In this document: positions 51,836-61,138 of the stretch, piece after piece
Numbering within the stretch: the first letter of the stretch is position 1
Layout of the letters: each line of letters starts with the position of its first letter
The notes under the pieces: generated by a model
The model's database searches: none
Seen by the model: the letters and a program-made list of their open reading frames with translations, nothing else
Told to the model about the DNA's origin: nothing
Position numbers and translations under genes: made by a program
NCBI GenBank assembly: GCA_026004935.1
Contig: BPKC01000001.1
Coordinates: 1,589,491-1,653,490, forward strand
DNA from: Rhodothalassiaceae bacterium
GTDB taxonomy: Bacteria; Pseudomonadota; Alphaproteobacteria; Sphingomonadales; Rhodothalassiaceae
DNA length: 64,000 bases
Direction: 5' to 3'

Positions 51836-53926
51836 TCATCCGCCGGTGAGGTACCGGGCCGCCTCGTCCTTCTCGAAGAGGTGAAGGAGGATCCGCAGCG
51901 CCGGTCCGCGCGGGCCGACGAGGTCCGGGTCCTGCTCCATCACGAGACGCGCGTCGCGATGGGCCAGCGCCAGCAGATCGGCATGGGCGGCGAGATCCGC
52001 CAGCCGGTAGTCCGGCAGGCCGGTCTGACGCGTGCCGAGCAGCTCGCCGCCGCCGCGCAGCTTCAGATCCGCCTCCGCTATCGCGAACCCGTCGTCGGTG
52101 CGGCGCAGCACGTCAAGGCGTTCGCGCTGGGTGGCGCTCAGATCCTCGCCTCTGAGCAGCAGGCAGCGCGGCCGGCCGCCGCCGCGGCCGACCCGCCCGC
52201 GCAGCTGGTGAAGCTGGGCGAGCCCGAAGCGCTCGGCATGCTCGATGACGATGATGTTGGCCTCCGGCACGTCGACACCGACCTCGACCACCGTGGTCGC
52301 AACGAGCAGCCGGCAGCGGCCGTCGGCGAATGCGGCCATCGCGGCGTCCTTCTCGGCCCCCTTCATGCGCCCGTGGAGCAGGCCGACCGCGTCTCCGAGC
52401 CGGGCCCTCAGCATCGCAAACCGCGCCTCCGCGGCCGCCAGATCGCTCGCCTCCGATTCCGCAACCAGCGGGCAGATCCAGTAGGCTCGTGCGCCGGCGG
52501 CCAGCGCGCGCGCGAGGGCCGCAACCACCTCCTCCAGCCGGGCGAGCGAGACGACGCGGGTGTCCACCGGCTGCCGCCCGGGCGGTTTTTCGATGATGCG
52601 GCTTGCGTCCATGTCGCCGAAGGCGGCGAGCATCAGGGTGCGCGGGATGGGGGTGGCCGTCATCACCAGCATGTCGGGCCGGTGCCGGCCCTTCTGCGCG
52701 AGCTTCAGCCGCTGGGCGACGCCGAAGCGGTGCTGCTCGTCGATGATGACGAGCCCGAGATCGCGGAACCGCACCGGATCCTCGATCAGCGCATGGGTGC
52801 CGATGACGAGATCGATCCCGCCGGCCGCGAGCGCCGTCAGAATCCGCCGCCGCTCGGTCCCCTTCTGGCGGCCCGTGAGCAGGGCGGTGCGGATGCCGTG
52901 GGACCCGAGCAGGCGCTCGGCGGTGGCCATGTGCTGGCGCGCAAGAATCTCGGTCGGCGCCATCAGCGCGGCCTGGGCGCCGGCCTCGATGACGTCCGCG
53001 GCGGCGAGCAGCGCGACGATCGTCTTTCCGGAGCCGACATCGCCCTGCAGCAGCCGCAGCATCGCCGTCTCGCGGGCCAGATCCGCCTCGATCTCGCCCA
53101 GCGCCCGGCGCTGGTCGCCGGTGAGCGGGAAGGGCAGCGTCGCGACGATCCGCTCGCGCAGGCTGCCGGTGAAGCGGCGGGCGAGCCCCGCCTCGTGCCG
53201 GAACTGCCGGCGGGTGAGCGCCAGCGCGAGCTGGTCCGCCAGCAGCTCGTCATAGGCAAGCCGCCGGCGGGCCGGATGCGCCGGCAGCAGCGCATCGCGG
53301 CCGGCGGGGGCATGGACGGCGGTGAGCGCGGCCGCAAACGACGGCCAGCCCTCGCGGGCGAGAACCTCGGGGCGGATCCACTCGGGTAGCTGCGGCACGC
53401 GCGAAAGCGCCGCGCCGGCCGCCTCGCGCAGCACGAGCTGGCCGAGCCCTTCGGTCGCCCCGTAGACGGGCGCGAACGGGGCGAGCCCGTCGGCGCGTTC
53501 CGGCGCGAGCACCTGCTCGGGATGGACGATCTGCAACCGCCCGCCGAACTGCTCCAGCCGGCCGCAGACGATGCGGCGCGCGCCCTCGGGCAGGCGGCTC
53601 TGGACCTGCGCCTTCTCGGCATGGAAGAAGACGATGTCGACCCGCTCGCCCTCGGCGCTGCGCGCGACGACCCGCCAGGGCCGGCGGGTGCCGCGCGGGG
53701 CCGGCTCGTGCCGCAGCACCTCCAGCAGGAAGGCTCCCTCCTCGCCGAGATGCGCGGCGAGCGGCCCGGCGCGCAGGCGGCGGTCGACGACGTCCTTGGG
53801 CAGGTGGAACAGAATGTCCCTGACGCGGGCGATTCCGAGCCGCGCGAACAGGCGCGCGCGCTGCCGGCCAATGCCCGGCAGGCTGGCCAGCTCGGCGAAC
53901 AGCGGATAGAGGACCGGCGGTCTCAT
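51836..53926 (-). CDS. recG: ATP-dependent DNA helicase RecG
   Basis: RecG remodels stalled replication forks and Holliday junctions. The 696-residue protein has an N-terminal wedge (OB-fold) domain (residues about 60-160). Helicase motifs include LLQGDVGSGKTIVALLAAAD (Walker A), DEQHRFG (Walker B, DEQH), VMTATPIPRTLMLA, and late ATTVVEVGVDVPEANIIVIE. The C-terminal AERFGLAQLHQLRGRVGRG is typical. An in-frame ATG at 53935 is an alternative start. It is divergent from sdhE and mfd, a usual alphaproteobacterial arrangement. Confidence 0.96.
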   Translation of the reverse strand: MRPPVLYPLFAELASLPGIGRQRARLFARLGIARVRDILFHLPKDVVDRRLRAGPLAAHLGEEGAFLLEVLRHEPAPRGTRRPWRVVARSAEGERVDIVFFHAEKAQVQSRLPEGARRIVCGRLEQFGGRLQIVHPEQVLAPERADGLAPFAPVYGATEGLGQLVLREAAGAALSRVPQLPEWIRPEVLAREGWPSFAAALTAVHAPAGRDALLPAHPARRRLAYDELLADQLALALTRRQFRHEAGLARRFTGSLRERIVATLPFPLTGDQRRALGEIEADLARETAMLRLLQGDVGSGKTIVALLAAADVIEAGAQAALMAPTEILARQHMATAERLLGSHGIRTALLTGRQKGTERRRILTALAAGGIDLVIGTHALIEDPVRFRDLGLVIIDEQHRFGVAQRLKLAQKGRHRPDMLVMTATPIPRTLMLAAFGDMDASRIIEKPPGRQPVDTRVVSLARLEEVVAALARALAAGARAYWICPLVAESEASDLAAAEARFAMLRARLGDAVGLLHGRMKGAEKDAAMAAFADGRCRLLVATTVVEVGVDVPEANIIVIEHAERFGLAQLHQLRGRVGRGGGRPRCLLLRGEDLSATQRERLDVLRRTDDGFAIAEADLKLRGGGELLGTRQTGLPDYRLADLAAHADLLALAHRDARLVMEQDPDLVGPRGPALRILLHLFEKDEAARYLTGG

Positions 53927-54036
53927 CGGCCGCATTTGAGCCGATTGCCCGCGCGCCCGCAACCATCCGCCGCCTCTGGACAGCACGCGCGCGAGGGCCT
54001 AGGCAGGCGGCGGACGCGAAGGCCCCGGGCAAGGCG

Positions 54037-54342
54037 ATGAGCGTGGATACGGACGATCTCACCAGCCGGCGCAAGCGGCTGCTCTTCAGGGCGACGCATC
54101 GCGGGATCCTGGAGGCGGATCTCGTGCTCGGGCGCTATGTCGCCCGGCATGTGGACGGCTGGGGAGCCCGGGAGCTCGCCTGGTGGGAGCGGCTGATGGA
54201 GGAGCCGGACCGCGCGATTCTGGCCTGGATCACGGGCGCGGAGCCGACACCGGAGATCTTCGAGACCCCGATGATGGCGGACCTGCGCCGCTTCACCCGG
54301 GAGCATGCGACGCGGCTCAGGCTTCGCGACCGGCGGGCGTGA
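54037..54342 (+). CDS. sdhE: Succinate dehydrogenase flavinylation factor SdhE
   Basis: The 101-residue protein assists covalent attachment of FAD to SdhA. The diagnostic RGXXE motif is present as HRGILEADLVLGRY. The helical bundle pattern continues with ELAWWERLMEEPDRAILAWI. The N-terminus (SRRKRLLFRATHRG) is typical. It lies between recG (divergent) and mfd, 9 bases before the latter, as in many Alphaproteobacteria. Confidence 0.93.
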   Translation: MSVDTDDLTSRRKRLLFRATHRGILEADLVLGRYVARHVDGWGARELAWWERLMEEPDRAILAWITGAEPTPEIFETPMMADLRRFTREHATRLRLRDRRA

Positions 54343-54351
54343 AGGCGGACG

Positions 54352-57300
54352 ATGGCGCTCTTGAGCCTGCCAGCGGATGCGCTCGACCGGCTGCTCGAGG
54401 CGGACCGGCGGCCCGAGGCGGGTCGCGTGCCGCCGGGCTTCGAGGCGGTGCTGCTGCCCGCGCTCCTGCGGCGGGCGGCGGAGACCGGGACGCGGCCCGC
54501 GCGTCTGCTCCACATCGCCCGCGACGGCGGCGAGATGACGCGGCTTGCGGCCCTGCTGCGGTTCTTCGCCCCGTCCCTCGAGATCGTCACCCTGCCGGCC
54601 TGGGACAATCTGCCCTATGACCAGAACTCGCCCAGCGCCGACGTCATGGGCGCCCGGGTCAGGGCGCTCGCGCGGATCACGGAGCTGGGGCGCGAGGAGC
54701 GGCCGGCGCTGGTGCTGACGACGCTGGCGGCGGCGATGCAGCGGCTGCCGGATCCCGCCTTCGTCGCCGCCCATGCGCTCGCGCTCCGTCCCGGCGTCGC
54801 CATCGCGATGGACGACCTCGCCTCCCGCCTTGCGGCCGCGGGCTACCGCGCGGTGAGCGAGGTTCAGGCGCCCGGGGAGTTCGCGCGCCGCGGCGGCCTG
54901 CTCGACATCTTCCCGCCCGGCGAGGAGGAGCCGCGCCGGCTCGACTTCTTCGGCGACGAGCTCGAGCGCATCCGCCGCTTCGACCCTCTGGATCAGCGCT
55001 CCACCGGCGAGGTGGAGGAGCTGCGGCTGCTGCCCGCCGGCGAGCTGGTGCTGACGGCGGAAACGATCCGCCATTTCCGCCAGGCCTACACGGCCCGCTT
55101 TTCGGGGGCCGCGCGCGAGGACCCGCTGTATCAGGCGGTGAGCGAGGGCCGGCATCCGCCCGGGCTCGAACACTGGCTGCCGCTCTTTCACGAGCGCCTT
55201 GCCCCGGTCTTCGCGCATCTGCCGGCCGGGACGATCGTGACCGTGCCGGCGGGCCTCGACGAGCTGTTCGCCGAGCGGCGGCTTCAGATCGAACAGGCGT
55301 GGGAGGCGCGCCATGCCCTGTTCGAGAGGGACGGCAGGAGCGGCTTCGAGTCCCGCCCGCCCGGCCGGCCGCTGCCGCCGGAGGCGCTCTATCTGTCCCG
55401 GGACGAATGGACGGATCTGCTGGACGAGGCCGCCGCCATCACCCTTTCGCCCTTCGATGCCGGCACGCCCGGCGCATCCTTCGCCGCCCGGCCCGGTCGC
55501 GACTTCGCCCCCGAGCGCGCCGAGCGCGGGCGCAACGTCTATGAGGCGGCGGTCGCGCACATTGCGGAGCTTGCGGCGCACGGCCGCCGGGTGGTGCTGA
55601 CCGGCGCGGCCGCGGGCGCGCTGGAGCGGCTGGCTTCCGTGCTCGCGGACCACGGGCTTCGCGCATGCGTGCCGGTCGGGACGGCGGGCGAACTCGCCGC
55701 CCTGCCGGCCGGCGCGGTCGCGCGCGCGGTGCTCCCGCTCGAACACGGCTTTACCGTCGGCGATCTCGCCTTCGTCACCGAAGAGGACATCCTGGGCCCG
55801 CGGGAGATCCGGCCGCGTGCGGGCCGGCGGGCGAGGCGGGCCGCGATTCTCGAGGGGCTGACCCAGTTCCACCCGGGCGATCTCGTGGTGCACCGCGACC
55901 ACGGAGTGGGGCGCTTTCTGGGGCTGGAGACGATCACCGTCGCCGGAGCCCCCCATGACTGCCTGGTGATCGCCTATGCGGGCGACGACAAGCTCTATGT
56001 CCCCGTCGAGAACATCGAGCTGGTCTCGCGCTTCGGCGGCGGCGAGGAGACGGCGGTCGAGCTCGACCGGCTGGGCAGCAGCGCCTGGCAGGCGCGCAAG
56101 GCCCGGGTGAAGAAGCGCATCCGCGAGATCGCCGGCGAGCTGATCCGCATCGCCGCCGCCCGCAAGCTGCGCGAGGCGCCGGTCATGGAGGTGGAGCCCG
56201 CGCTTCTCGAGGAGTTCGCCGCCGGCTTCCCCTATGCCGAGACCGAGGACCAGGCGCGCAGCATCGCCGAGGTGCTCGAAGACCTCAAGCGCGGCGCACC
56301 CATGGACCGGCTGGTGTGCGGCGATGTCGGCTTCGGCAAGACGGAGGTGGCCATGCGCGCCGCCTTTGTCGCGGCGATGAGCGGCTGGCAGGTCGCGGTC
56401 GTCGTGCCGACGACCCTGCTGGCGCGCCAGCACATGGCAACCTTCTCCGAACGCTTCCGGGGGTTTCCCGTGCGCATCGGCCAGCTTTCGCGCCTCGTGT
56501 CGGCGAAGGAGGCGCGGCAGGTGAAGGAGGAGCTTGCCGCCGGCCGCCTCGACATCGTCATCGGCACCCACGCCCTCTTGGCAAAGGACGTGCGCTTCAA
56601 GCGTCTGGGGCTCGTGATCGTGGACGAGGAGCAGCATTTCGGCGTGCGCCACAAGGAGGCGCTGAAGCGCCTCAGGGCCGAGGTGCACGTGCTGACGCTG
56701 ACCGCCACCCCGATCCCGCGCACGCTCCAGCTCGCCCTTGCCGGCATTCGCGATCTCTCGCTCATCACGACGCCGCCCGTCGACCGGCTGGCCGTGCGCA
56801 CCTTCGTGCTGAAATTCGATCCGCTGATCCTGCGCGAGGCGCTGCTGCGCGAGCATTACCGGGGCGGCCAGTCCTTCGTTGTCGCGCCGCGCATCGAGGA
56901 TCTGCCGCAGCTTCAGCGCTTTCTCGAAGAGGAGGTCCCCGAGGTGCGCTTCGTCGTCGCCCACGGCCGGATGCGCCCGCGCGAGCTGGAGGAGCGCATG
57001 CAGGCCTTCTACGAGGGCCGGGCGGACGTGCTGCTGTCCACCTCCATCATCGAATCCGGGCTCGACATCCCGCGCGCGAACACCCTGATCGTCCACCGCG
57101 CAGACCGCTTCGGGCTGGCCCAGCTCTACCAGATCCGCGGCCGCATCGGCCGCTCGCGCCAGCGCGCCTACGCCTATCTGATGCTCCCCGCACGCGGCGG
57201 GGTCACCGAGCAGGCGAGAAAACGCCTCGAGGTGCTCTCCGCGCTCGATACGCTGGGTGCCGGCTTCACGCTCGCCAGCCACGATCTCGACATCCGCGGC

Positions 57301-57933
57301 GCCGGCAATCTGCTCGGCGAGGAGCAGTCCGGCCACATCCGCGAGGTCGGGGTCGAGCTCTACCAGGAGATGCTGGAGGCGGCGATCGCCGAGCTGAAGG
57401 CCGGCATCGGCGAAGCGGCACAGGAGGCACCGGAGGAGATTTCGCCGCAGATCCAGCTCGGCGCCAAGGTGATGATCCCCGAAAGCTATGTCGCGGATCT
57501 GGATCTCAGGCTGCAGCTCTATCGCCGGCTCGGCCAGATCCGGGACGAGCGCGAGATTCCCGCCTTCGCCGAGGAGCTGGAAGACCGCTTCGGGCCGCTG
57601 CCCGCCGAGGTCGGGCAGCTGCTCCGGATCGTGCAGATCAAGCTCGTGGCCGCGCGCGCGCATGTGGAGAAGCTCGAGGCGGGGCCGAAGGGCTTCGTCA
57701 TCCGCTTCGCGGGCGGCCGCTTCCCCGATCCGGGCGGGCTGGTGGCCTGGCTGTCCTCAGGCCGGGCCGAGGCGCGGCTGAGACCCGACCACAGCCTCGT
57801 CATCCATGCGCGCACGACGGGCCTCCAGGAACGGCTCGATCTGGTATTGCGCGTCTTGCGCATGCTTGCCAGGATCGCAGACCGGCGGTCGGACGGCGGC
57901 CGGCCGGCGGCGATGGCGGCGAAGGGCGGCTGA
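54352..57933 (+). CDS. mfd: Transcription-repair coupling factor
   Basis: Mfd displaces stalled RNA polymerase and recruits UvrA. The 1193-residue protein has an N-terminal UvrB-homology module (LPAWDNLPYDQNSPSADVMG). A CarD-like polymerase-interacting domain (LVVHRDHGVGRFLGLETITV) lies near residues 500-580. The translocase has Walker A CGDVGFGKTEVAMRAA, DEEQHFGV, TATPIPRTLQLALAG and the TRG region. A C-terminal TRCF domain follows (about 1020-1110). Length and domains are complete. Confidence 0.97.
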   Translation: MALLSLPADALDRLLEADRRPEAGRVPPGFEAVLLPALLRRAAETGTRPARLLHIARDGGEMTRLAALLRFFAPSLEIVTLPAWDNLPYDQNSPSADVMGARVRALARITELGREERPALVLTTLAAAMQRLPDPAFVAAHALALRPGVAIAMDDLASRLAAAGYRAVSEVQAPGEFARRGGLLDIFPPGEEEPRRLDFFGDELERIRRFDPLDQRSTGEVEELRLLPAGELVLTAETIRHFRQAYTARFSGAAREDPLYQAVSEGRHPPGLEHWLPLFHERLAPVFAHLPAGTIVTVPAGLDELFAERRLQIEQAWEARHALFERDGRSGFESRPPGRPLPPEALYLSRDEWTDLLDEAAAITLSPFDAGTPGASFAARPGRDFAPERAERGRNVYEAAVAHIAELAAHGRRVVLTGAAAGALERLASVLADHGLRACVPVGTAGELAALPAGAVARAVLPLEHGFTVGDLAFVTEEDILGPREIRPRAGRRARRAAILEGLTQFHPGDLVVHRDHGVGRFLGLETITVAGAPHDCLVIAYAGDDKLYVPVENIELVSRFGGGEETAVELDRLGSSAWQARKARVKKRIREIAGELIRIAAARKLREAPVMEVEPALLEEFAAGFPYAETEDQARSIAEVLEDLKRGAPMDRLVCGDVGFGKTEVAMRAAFVAAMSGWQVAVVVPTTLLARQHMATFSERFRGFPVRIGQLSRLVSAKEARQVKEELAAGRLDIVIGTHALLAKDVRFKRLGLVIVDEEQHFGVRHKEALKRLRAEVHVLTLTATPIPRTLQLALAGIRDLSLITTPPVDRLAVRTFVLKFDPLILREALLREHYRGGQSFVVAPRIEDLPQLQRFLEEEVPEVRFVVAHGRMRPRELEERMQAFYEGRADVLLSTSIIESGLDIPRANTLIVHRADRFGLAQLYQIRGRIGRSRQRAYAYLMLPARGGVTEQARKRLEVLSALDTLGAGFTLASHDLDIRGAGNLLGEEQSGHIREVGVELYQEMLEAAIAELKAGIGEAAQEAPEEISPQIQLGAKVMIPESYVADLDLRLQLYRRLGQIRDEREIPAFAEELEDRFGPLPAEVGQLLRIVQIKLVAARAHVEKLEAGPKGFVIRFAGGRFPDPGGLVAWLSSGRAEARLRPDHSLVIHARTTGLQERLDLVLRVLRMLARIADRRSDGGRPAAMAAKGG

Positions 57934-57948
57934 GCGGAAGCGGGCGCG

Positions 57949-58689
57949 ATGTTCCCCATCCAGACGTCGGTGATGCTGCGCTACGTGCCGGTCGTGACCT
58001 GGGCGCTGATCGGCGTCAACGTGCTGTTCTTCCTGTACGAGGTTTCGCTGCCGCCGCCGGTGCTGGAGGCCTTTCTGCACGAGCACGCGCTGGTGCCGGC
58101 GCGCTACTTCGTGCCGGGATACGCGCTGGAACGCGGTCTCGACCCCGGGGATCTCTCTCCCTTCTTCACCAACATGTTCCTGCACGGCGGCTGGTTTCAC
58201 CTGATCGCCAACATGTGGACGCTCTACATCTTCGGGCCGGCCGTGGAGGACCGCATCGGGCCGCTCAGATTCCTCGTCTTCTACATCGTCTGCGGCCTCG
58301 GTGCCTCCTGGGCCCATGCGGCGGTCAACTGGAACTCGACCATCCCGGCGCTCGGCGCCTCGGGAGCGATCGCGGGGGTGATCGGCGCCTTCATGCGGAT
58401 GTTTCCGCTGGCACGCGTCATCGTGCTCGTGCCCCTCGTGTTCATCCCCTGGTTCTTCGCGATGCCGGCGGCGATCTACGCGGGCTTCTGGTTTCTGCTC
58501 CAGCTCGTCCAGGGGCTGGGCAGCCTCGTCGCCGGACCGCTTCAGGGCGGGGTCGCCTGGTGGGCGCATGTCGGCGGCTTCGCCTTCGGCTGGCTGATCA
58601 TTCCCCTGCTCGTCAGCAGGCGCCATCATCCGCGCCGCCCCCAGCGCGACGAGGGGTGGCTGGGATTTCCGCCGCACGGGCGCTACTGA
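57949..58689 (+). CDS. Rhomboid family intramembrane serine protease
   Basis: The 246-residue membrane protein has about seven helices. The catalytic Ser lies in LGASGAIAG (GxSG) and the His in AHVGGFAFG of a later helix. NMFLHGGWFHLIANMWTLYI contains the conserved HxxxN-type region of TM2. Rhomboids cut membrane proteins within the bilayer; the substrate is unknown. It starts 15 bases after mfd and is followed by a Clp-fold protease gene, so a shared transcript is possible. Confidence 0.92.
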   Translation: MFPIQTSVMLRYVPVVTWALIGVNVLFFLYEVSLPPPVLEAFLHEHALVPARYFVPGYALERGLDPGDLSPFFTNMFLHGGWFHLIANMWTLYIFGPAVEDRIGPLRFLVFYIVCGLGASWAHAAVNWNSTIPALGASGAIAGVIGAFMRMFPLARVIVLVPLVFIPWFFAMPAAIYAGFWFLLQLVQGLGSLVAGPLQGGVAWWAHVGGFAFGWLIIPLLVSRRHHPRRPQRDEGWLGFPPHGRY

Positions 58690-58725
58690 CGAGGGACGGG
58701 CGGCGGCAGACAGGGAGTGCGCGCG

Positions 58726-59556
58726 ATGACGGTGATGGATCTGTTCTGGCTGTTCTTCATTCTCTCGGCGCTGCAGCCGGTTCTGCAGCAGCGGCTGCTG
58801 GAGGCGATGCGCCAGCGCAAGATCGCACAGATCGAGCGCGAGCGCGGCTCGCGCGTGATCCTGATGGTCCACCGTCAGGAGACCATGCGTCTGCTCGGTT
58901 TTCCGCTCATGCGCTTCATCGACATGAGCGATTCCGAGCAGATCATGCGCGCCATCGACATGACCGACAATGACGTCCCCATCGACCTCATCATCCACAC
59001 GCCGGGCGGGCTCGTGCTCGCGGCGTTGCAGATCGCGCGCGCGCTGAAGAAGCATCCGGCGAAGGTCACCGTCTTCGTGCCGCACATGGCGATGTCCGGC
59101 GGCACCCTGATCGCGTTGGCGGCCGATGAGATCGTCATGAGCGCTCACGCGGTCCTGGGGCCGATCGACCCCCAGCTCGGCCAGTGGCCCGCCGCCTCCA
59201 TCCTGCGCGCGGTCGAGACGAAGCCGGTGGAGCGGGTCGACGACCAGACCCTCATCATGGCCGATGTCAGCAGGAAGGCACTGGAGCAGATCCGCGAGGC
59301 CGCGGCCGAGCTCTTGGAGGGCCGCATGGAGCGGGCGAAGGCGCGCAAGGTCGCGCGCATGCTCTCCGAGGGGCGCTGGACCCATGATTACGCCATCACG
59401 GCGGATGCCGCGCGCGAGTTGGGACTCAATGTGAACACTTCCGTGCCGAAGAGCGTTCTCGAACTGATGGCGCTCTACCCGCAGCCGGTGCGGGCGCAGC
59501 AGGGGGTCGAATTCCTGCCGCAGCCGCGCCGGGCGCGGCCCGACGGCCGGGCCTGA
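58726..59556 (+). CDS. SDH-type Clp-fold serine protease, membrane-anchored
   Basis: This 276-residue protein has an N-terminal membrane helix (LFWLFFILSALQPVLQQRLL) and a ClpP/crotonase-like fold. The IHTPGGLVLAALQIARAL segment, catalytic Ser in PHMAMSGGTLIALAADEIV, and GPIDPQLG place it in the SDH family of Clp-fold serine proteinases (PF01972). Function is not well characterised. The ATG at 58726 follows AGGGAG; a GTG at 58717 is possible. The C-terminus is Pro/Arg-rich. Pairing with rhomboid suggests membrane-protein quality control, an inference. Confidence 0.88.
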   Translation: MTVMDLFWLFFILSALQPVLQQRLLEAMRQRKIAQIERERGSRVILMVHRQETMRLLGFPLMRFIDMSDSEQIMRAIDMTDNDVPIDLIIHTPGGLVLAALQIARALKKHPAKVTVFVPHMAMSGGTLIALAADEIVMSAHAVLGPIDPQLGQWPAASILRAVETKPVERVDDQTLIMADVSRKALEQIREAAAELLEGRMERAKARKVARMLSEGRWTHDYAITADAARELGLNVNTSVPKSVLELMALYPQPVRAQQGVEFLPQPRRARPDGRA

Positions 59557-59621
59557 GGCGGCCGTCGGACGCCGGCGGGCGGAGCGTCACAGGAAGGTCT
59601 TCGGCAAAGGGAGAACGGAAC

Positions 59622-59978
59622 ATGATCGAGCGCACGCGCGAGCTGCCGCGGGAGAGCTGGCACGCCTATTTTGATGCCCTCTCGAGGGTCGTCGCCGGCC
59701 ATCCGGCCGAGGTGGAGGTGGAGAGCCTGAAGCTCGGCGATCAGGTAGAGGCGCACTGGGTCCCGCTCATCGGCGTCACCTATGACCACAAGGACGACGT
59801 GCTGGAGGTGGCGCTGGAAGGGCTGGATCACCTGATCCACCGGCCGCGCCGGATCTGGGTCGAGGAATCGGGGCCGCATTTCGTCGCCGCCGAGATCGAG
59901 CGCGCCGACGGGGTCACCGAGATCATCCGCCTCAAGGAGCCGCTGGCGCTGCCCGCTCCTGAAAACGCACGCAGCTGA
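59622..59978 (+). CDS. DUF5335 family protein
   Basis: The 118-residue protein matches DUF5335 by LPRESWHAYFDALSRVV, the LGDQVEAHWVPLIGVTYDHK core and DDVLEVALEGLDHLIHRPRR. It ends in a short EIIRLKEPLALPAPE strand. It is small, acidic, lacks a signal peptide and probably is cytosolic. The function is unknown. AAGGGAG precedes the ATG. It precedes REP block 3. Confidence 0.82.
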   Translation: MIERTRELPRESWHAYFDALSRVVAGHPAEVEVESLKLGDQVEAHWVPLIGVTYDHKDDVLEVALEGLDHLIHRPRRIWVEESGPHFVAAEIERADGVTEIIRLKEPLALPAPENARS

Positions 59979-60019
59979 GCGGCGTCCGCCGTCGCTGCGC
60001 GCCGGCATCCTTCCCTCGC

Positions 60020-61080
60020 CACCCGCGGGCTCGACCGGCCGGTCCATCTCTTTCTCACGTCACCCGCGGGCTTGGCCGGCTGGTCCAGCGGATAGCGGAG
60101 CCAGTCACAAACGCCGGGCGACGGCCTCACCACCGGCTGGGTTCGCCGGTCAAGCCGGCGAACGACGCGACTGGGAATGCGTCATCCGCTGGTACGCACT
60201 TCCGATCGTCACCCGCCGGCCTGATCGGCGGGTCCTTTCCCCTTCTTTCGTCACCCGCCGGCTTGACCGGCGGGTCCAGCTCTTTCTCACGTCACCCGCC
60301 GGCCTGACCGGCGGGTCCAGCCGACGGCGGAGCCGCTCGTCAGCCCCGGTGCCGGCACCGCCGCCTGATGGGTTCGCCGGTCGAGCCGGCGAACGACGCA
60401 TCAGGGGAGGGCATCCATCGGTGCCTGCCCCCAGTCGTCACCCGCGGGCTTGGCCGGCTGGTCCAGCGGGCAGCGGGGCCGATTCCCAGTGGCGGATGCT
60501 GCCTCGCATGACGGCTGGATTCGCCGCTTTCGCGGCGAATGACGAGAAAGGGGACGTCGCCCGCCGGCACCCTCTCTCCGCGTCACCCGCCGGCCTGACC
60601 GGCGGGTCCATCTCCTTCTCACGTCACCCGCCGGCTTGACCGGCGGGTCCAGCGGGCAGCGGGGCCGATTCCCAGTGGCGGATGCTGCCTCGCATGACGG
60701 CTGGATTCGCCGCTTTCGCGGCGAATGACGAGAAAGGGGACGTCGCCCGCCGGCACCCTCTCTCTGCGTCACTCGCCGGCCTGACCGGCGGGCCCAGCTC
60801 TTTCTCACGTCACCCGCCGGCTTGACCGGCGGGTCCAGCGGGCAGCGGGGCCGATTCCCAGTGGCGGATGCTGCCTCGCATGACGGCCGGATTCGCCGCA
60901 TTCGCGGCGAATGACGAGAAAGGGGACGTCGCCCGCCGGCACCCTCTCTCCGCGTCACCCGCCGGCCTGACCGGCGGGTCCAGCGGGCGGCGGCCCCAAC
61001 GCCCGCCACCAGGGTGGCCGTCGCCGCCTGATGGGTTCGCCGGTCAAGCCGGCGAACGACGCGGGAGGGGCGCATCACCC
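60020..61080. repeat. REP/BIME-like hairpin cluster 3 with 186-bp tandem units
   Basis: The block holds many type A, B and C hairpins. A longer unit starting at GTCCAGCGGGCAGCGGGGCC begins at 60461, 60647 and 60833, a period of 186 bases, and a partial copy begins near 60979. The unit includes one type C and two type A hairpins. The repeats are nearly identical, so copy number may vary or be compressed in an assembly. No gene is supported in these bases. Confidence 0.88.
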
Positions 61081-61138
61081 GGCGCTGCGCGCCTTCAGAC
61101 GTTGGCCGTGCCACGTGCTCCCCGTCGTCGCCGGGCCC

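Noticed and set aside
53923-57663. Long minus-strand open frame opposite mfd (about 1246 codons)
   Set aside because: Its composition is antisense-like and no domain is visible, whereas mfd on the plus strand is complete.
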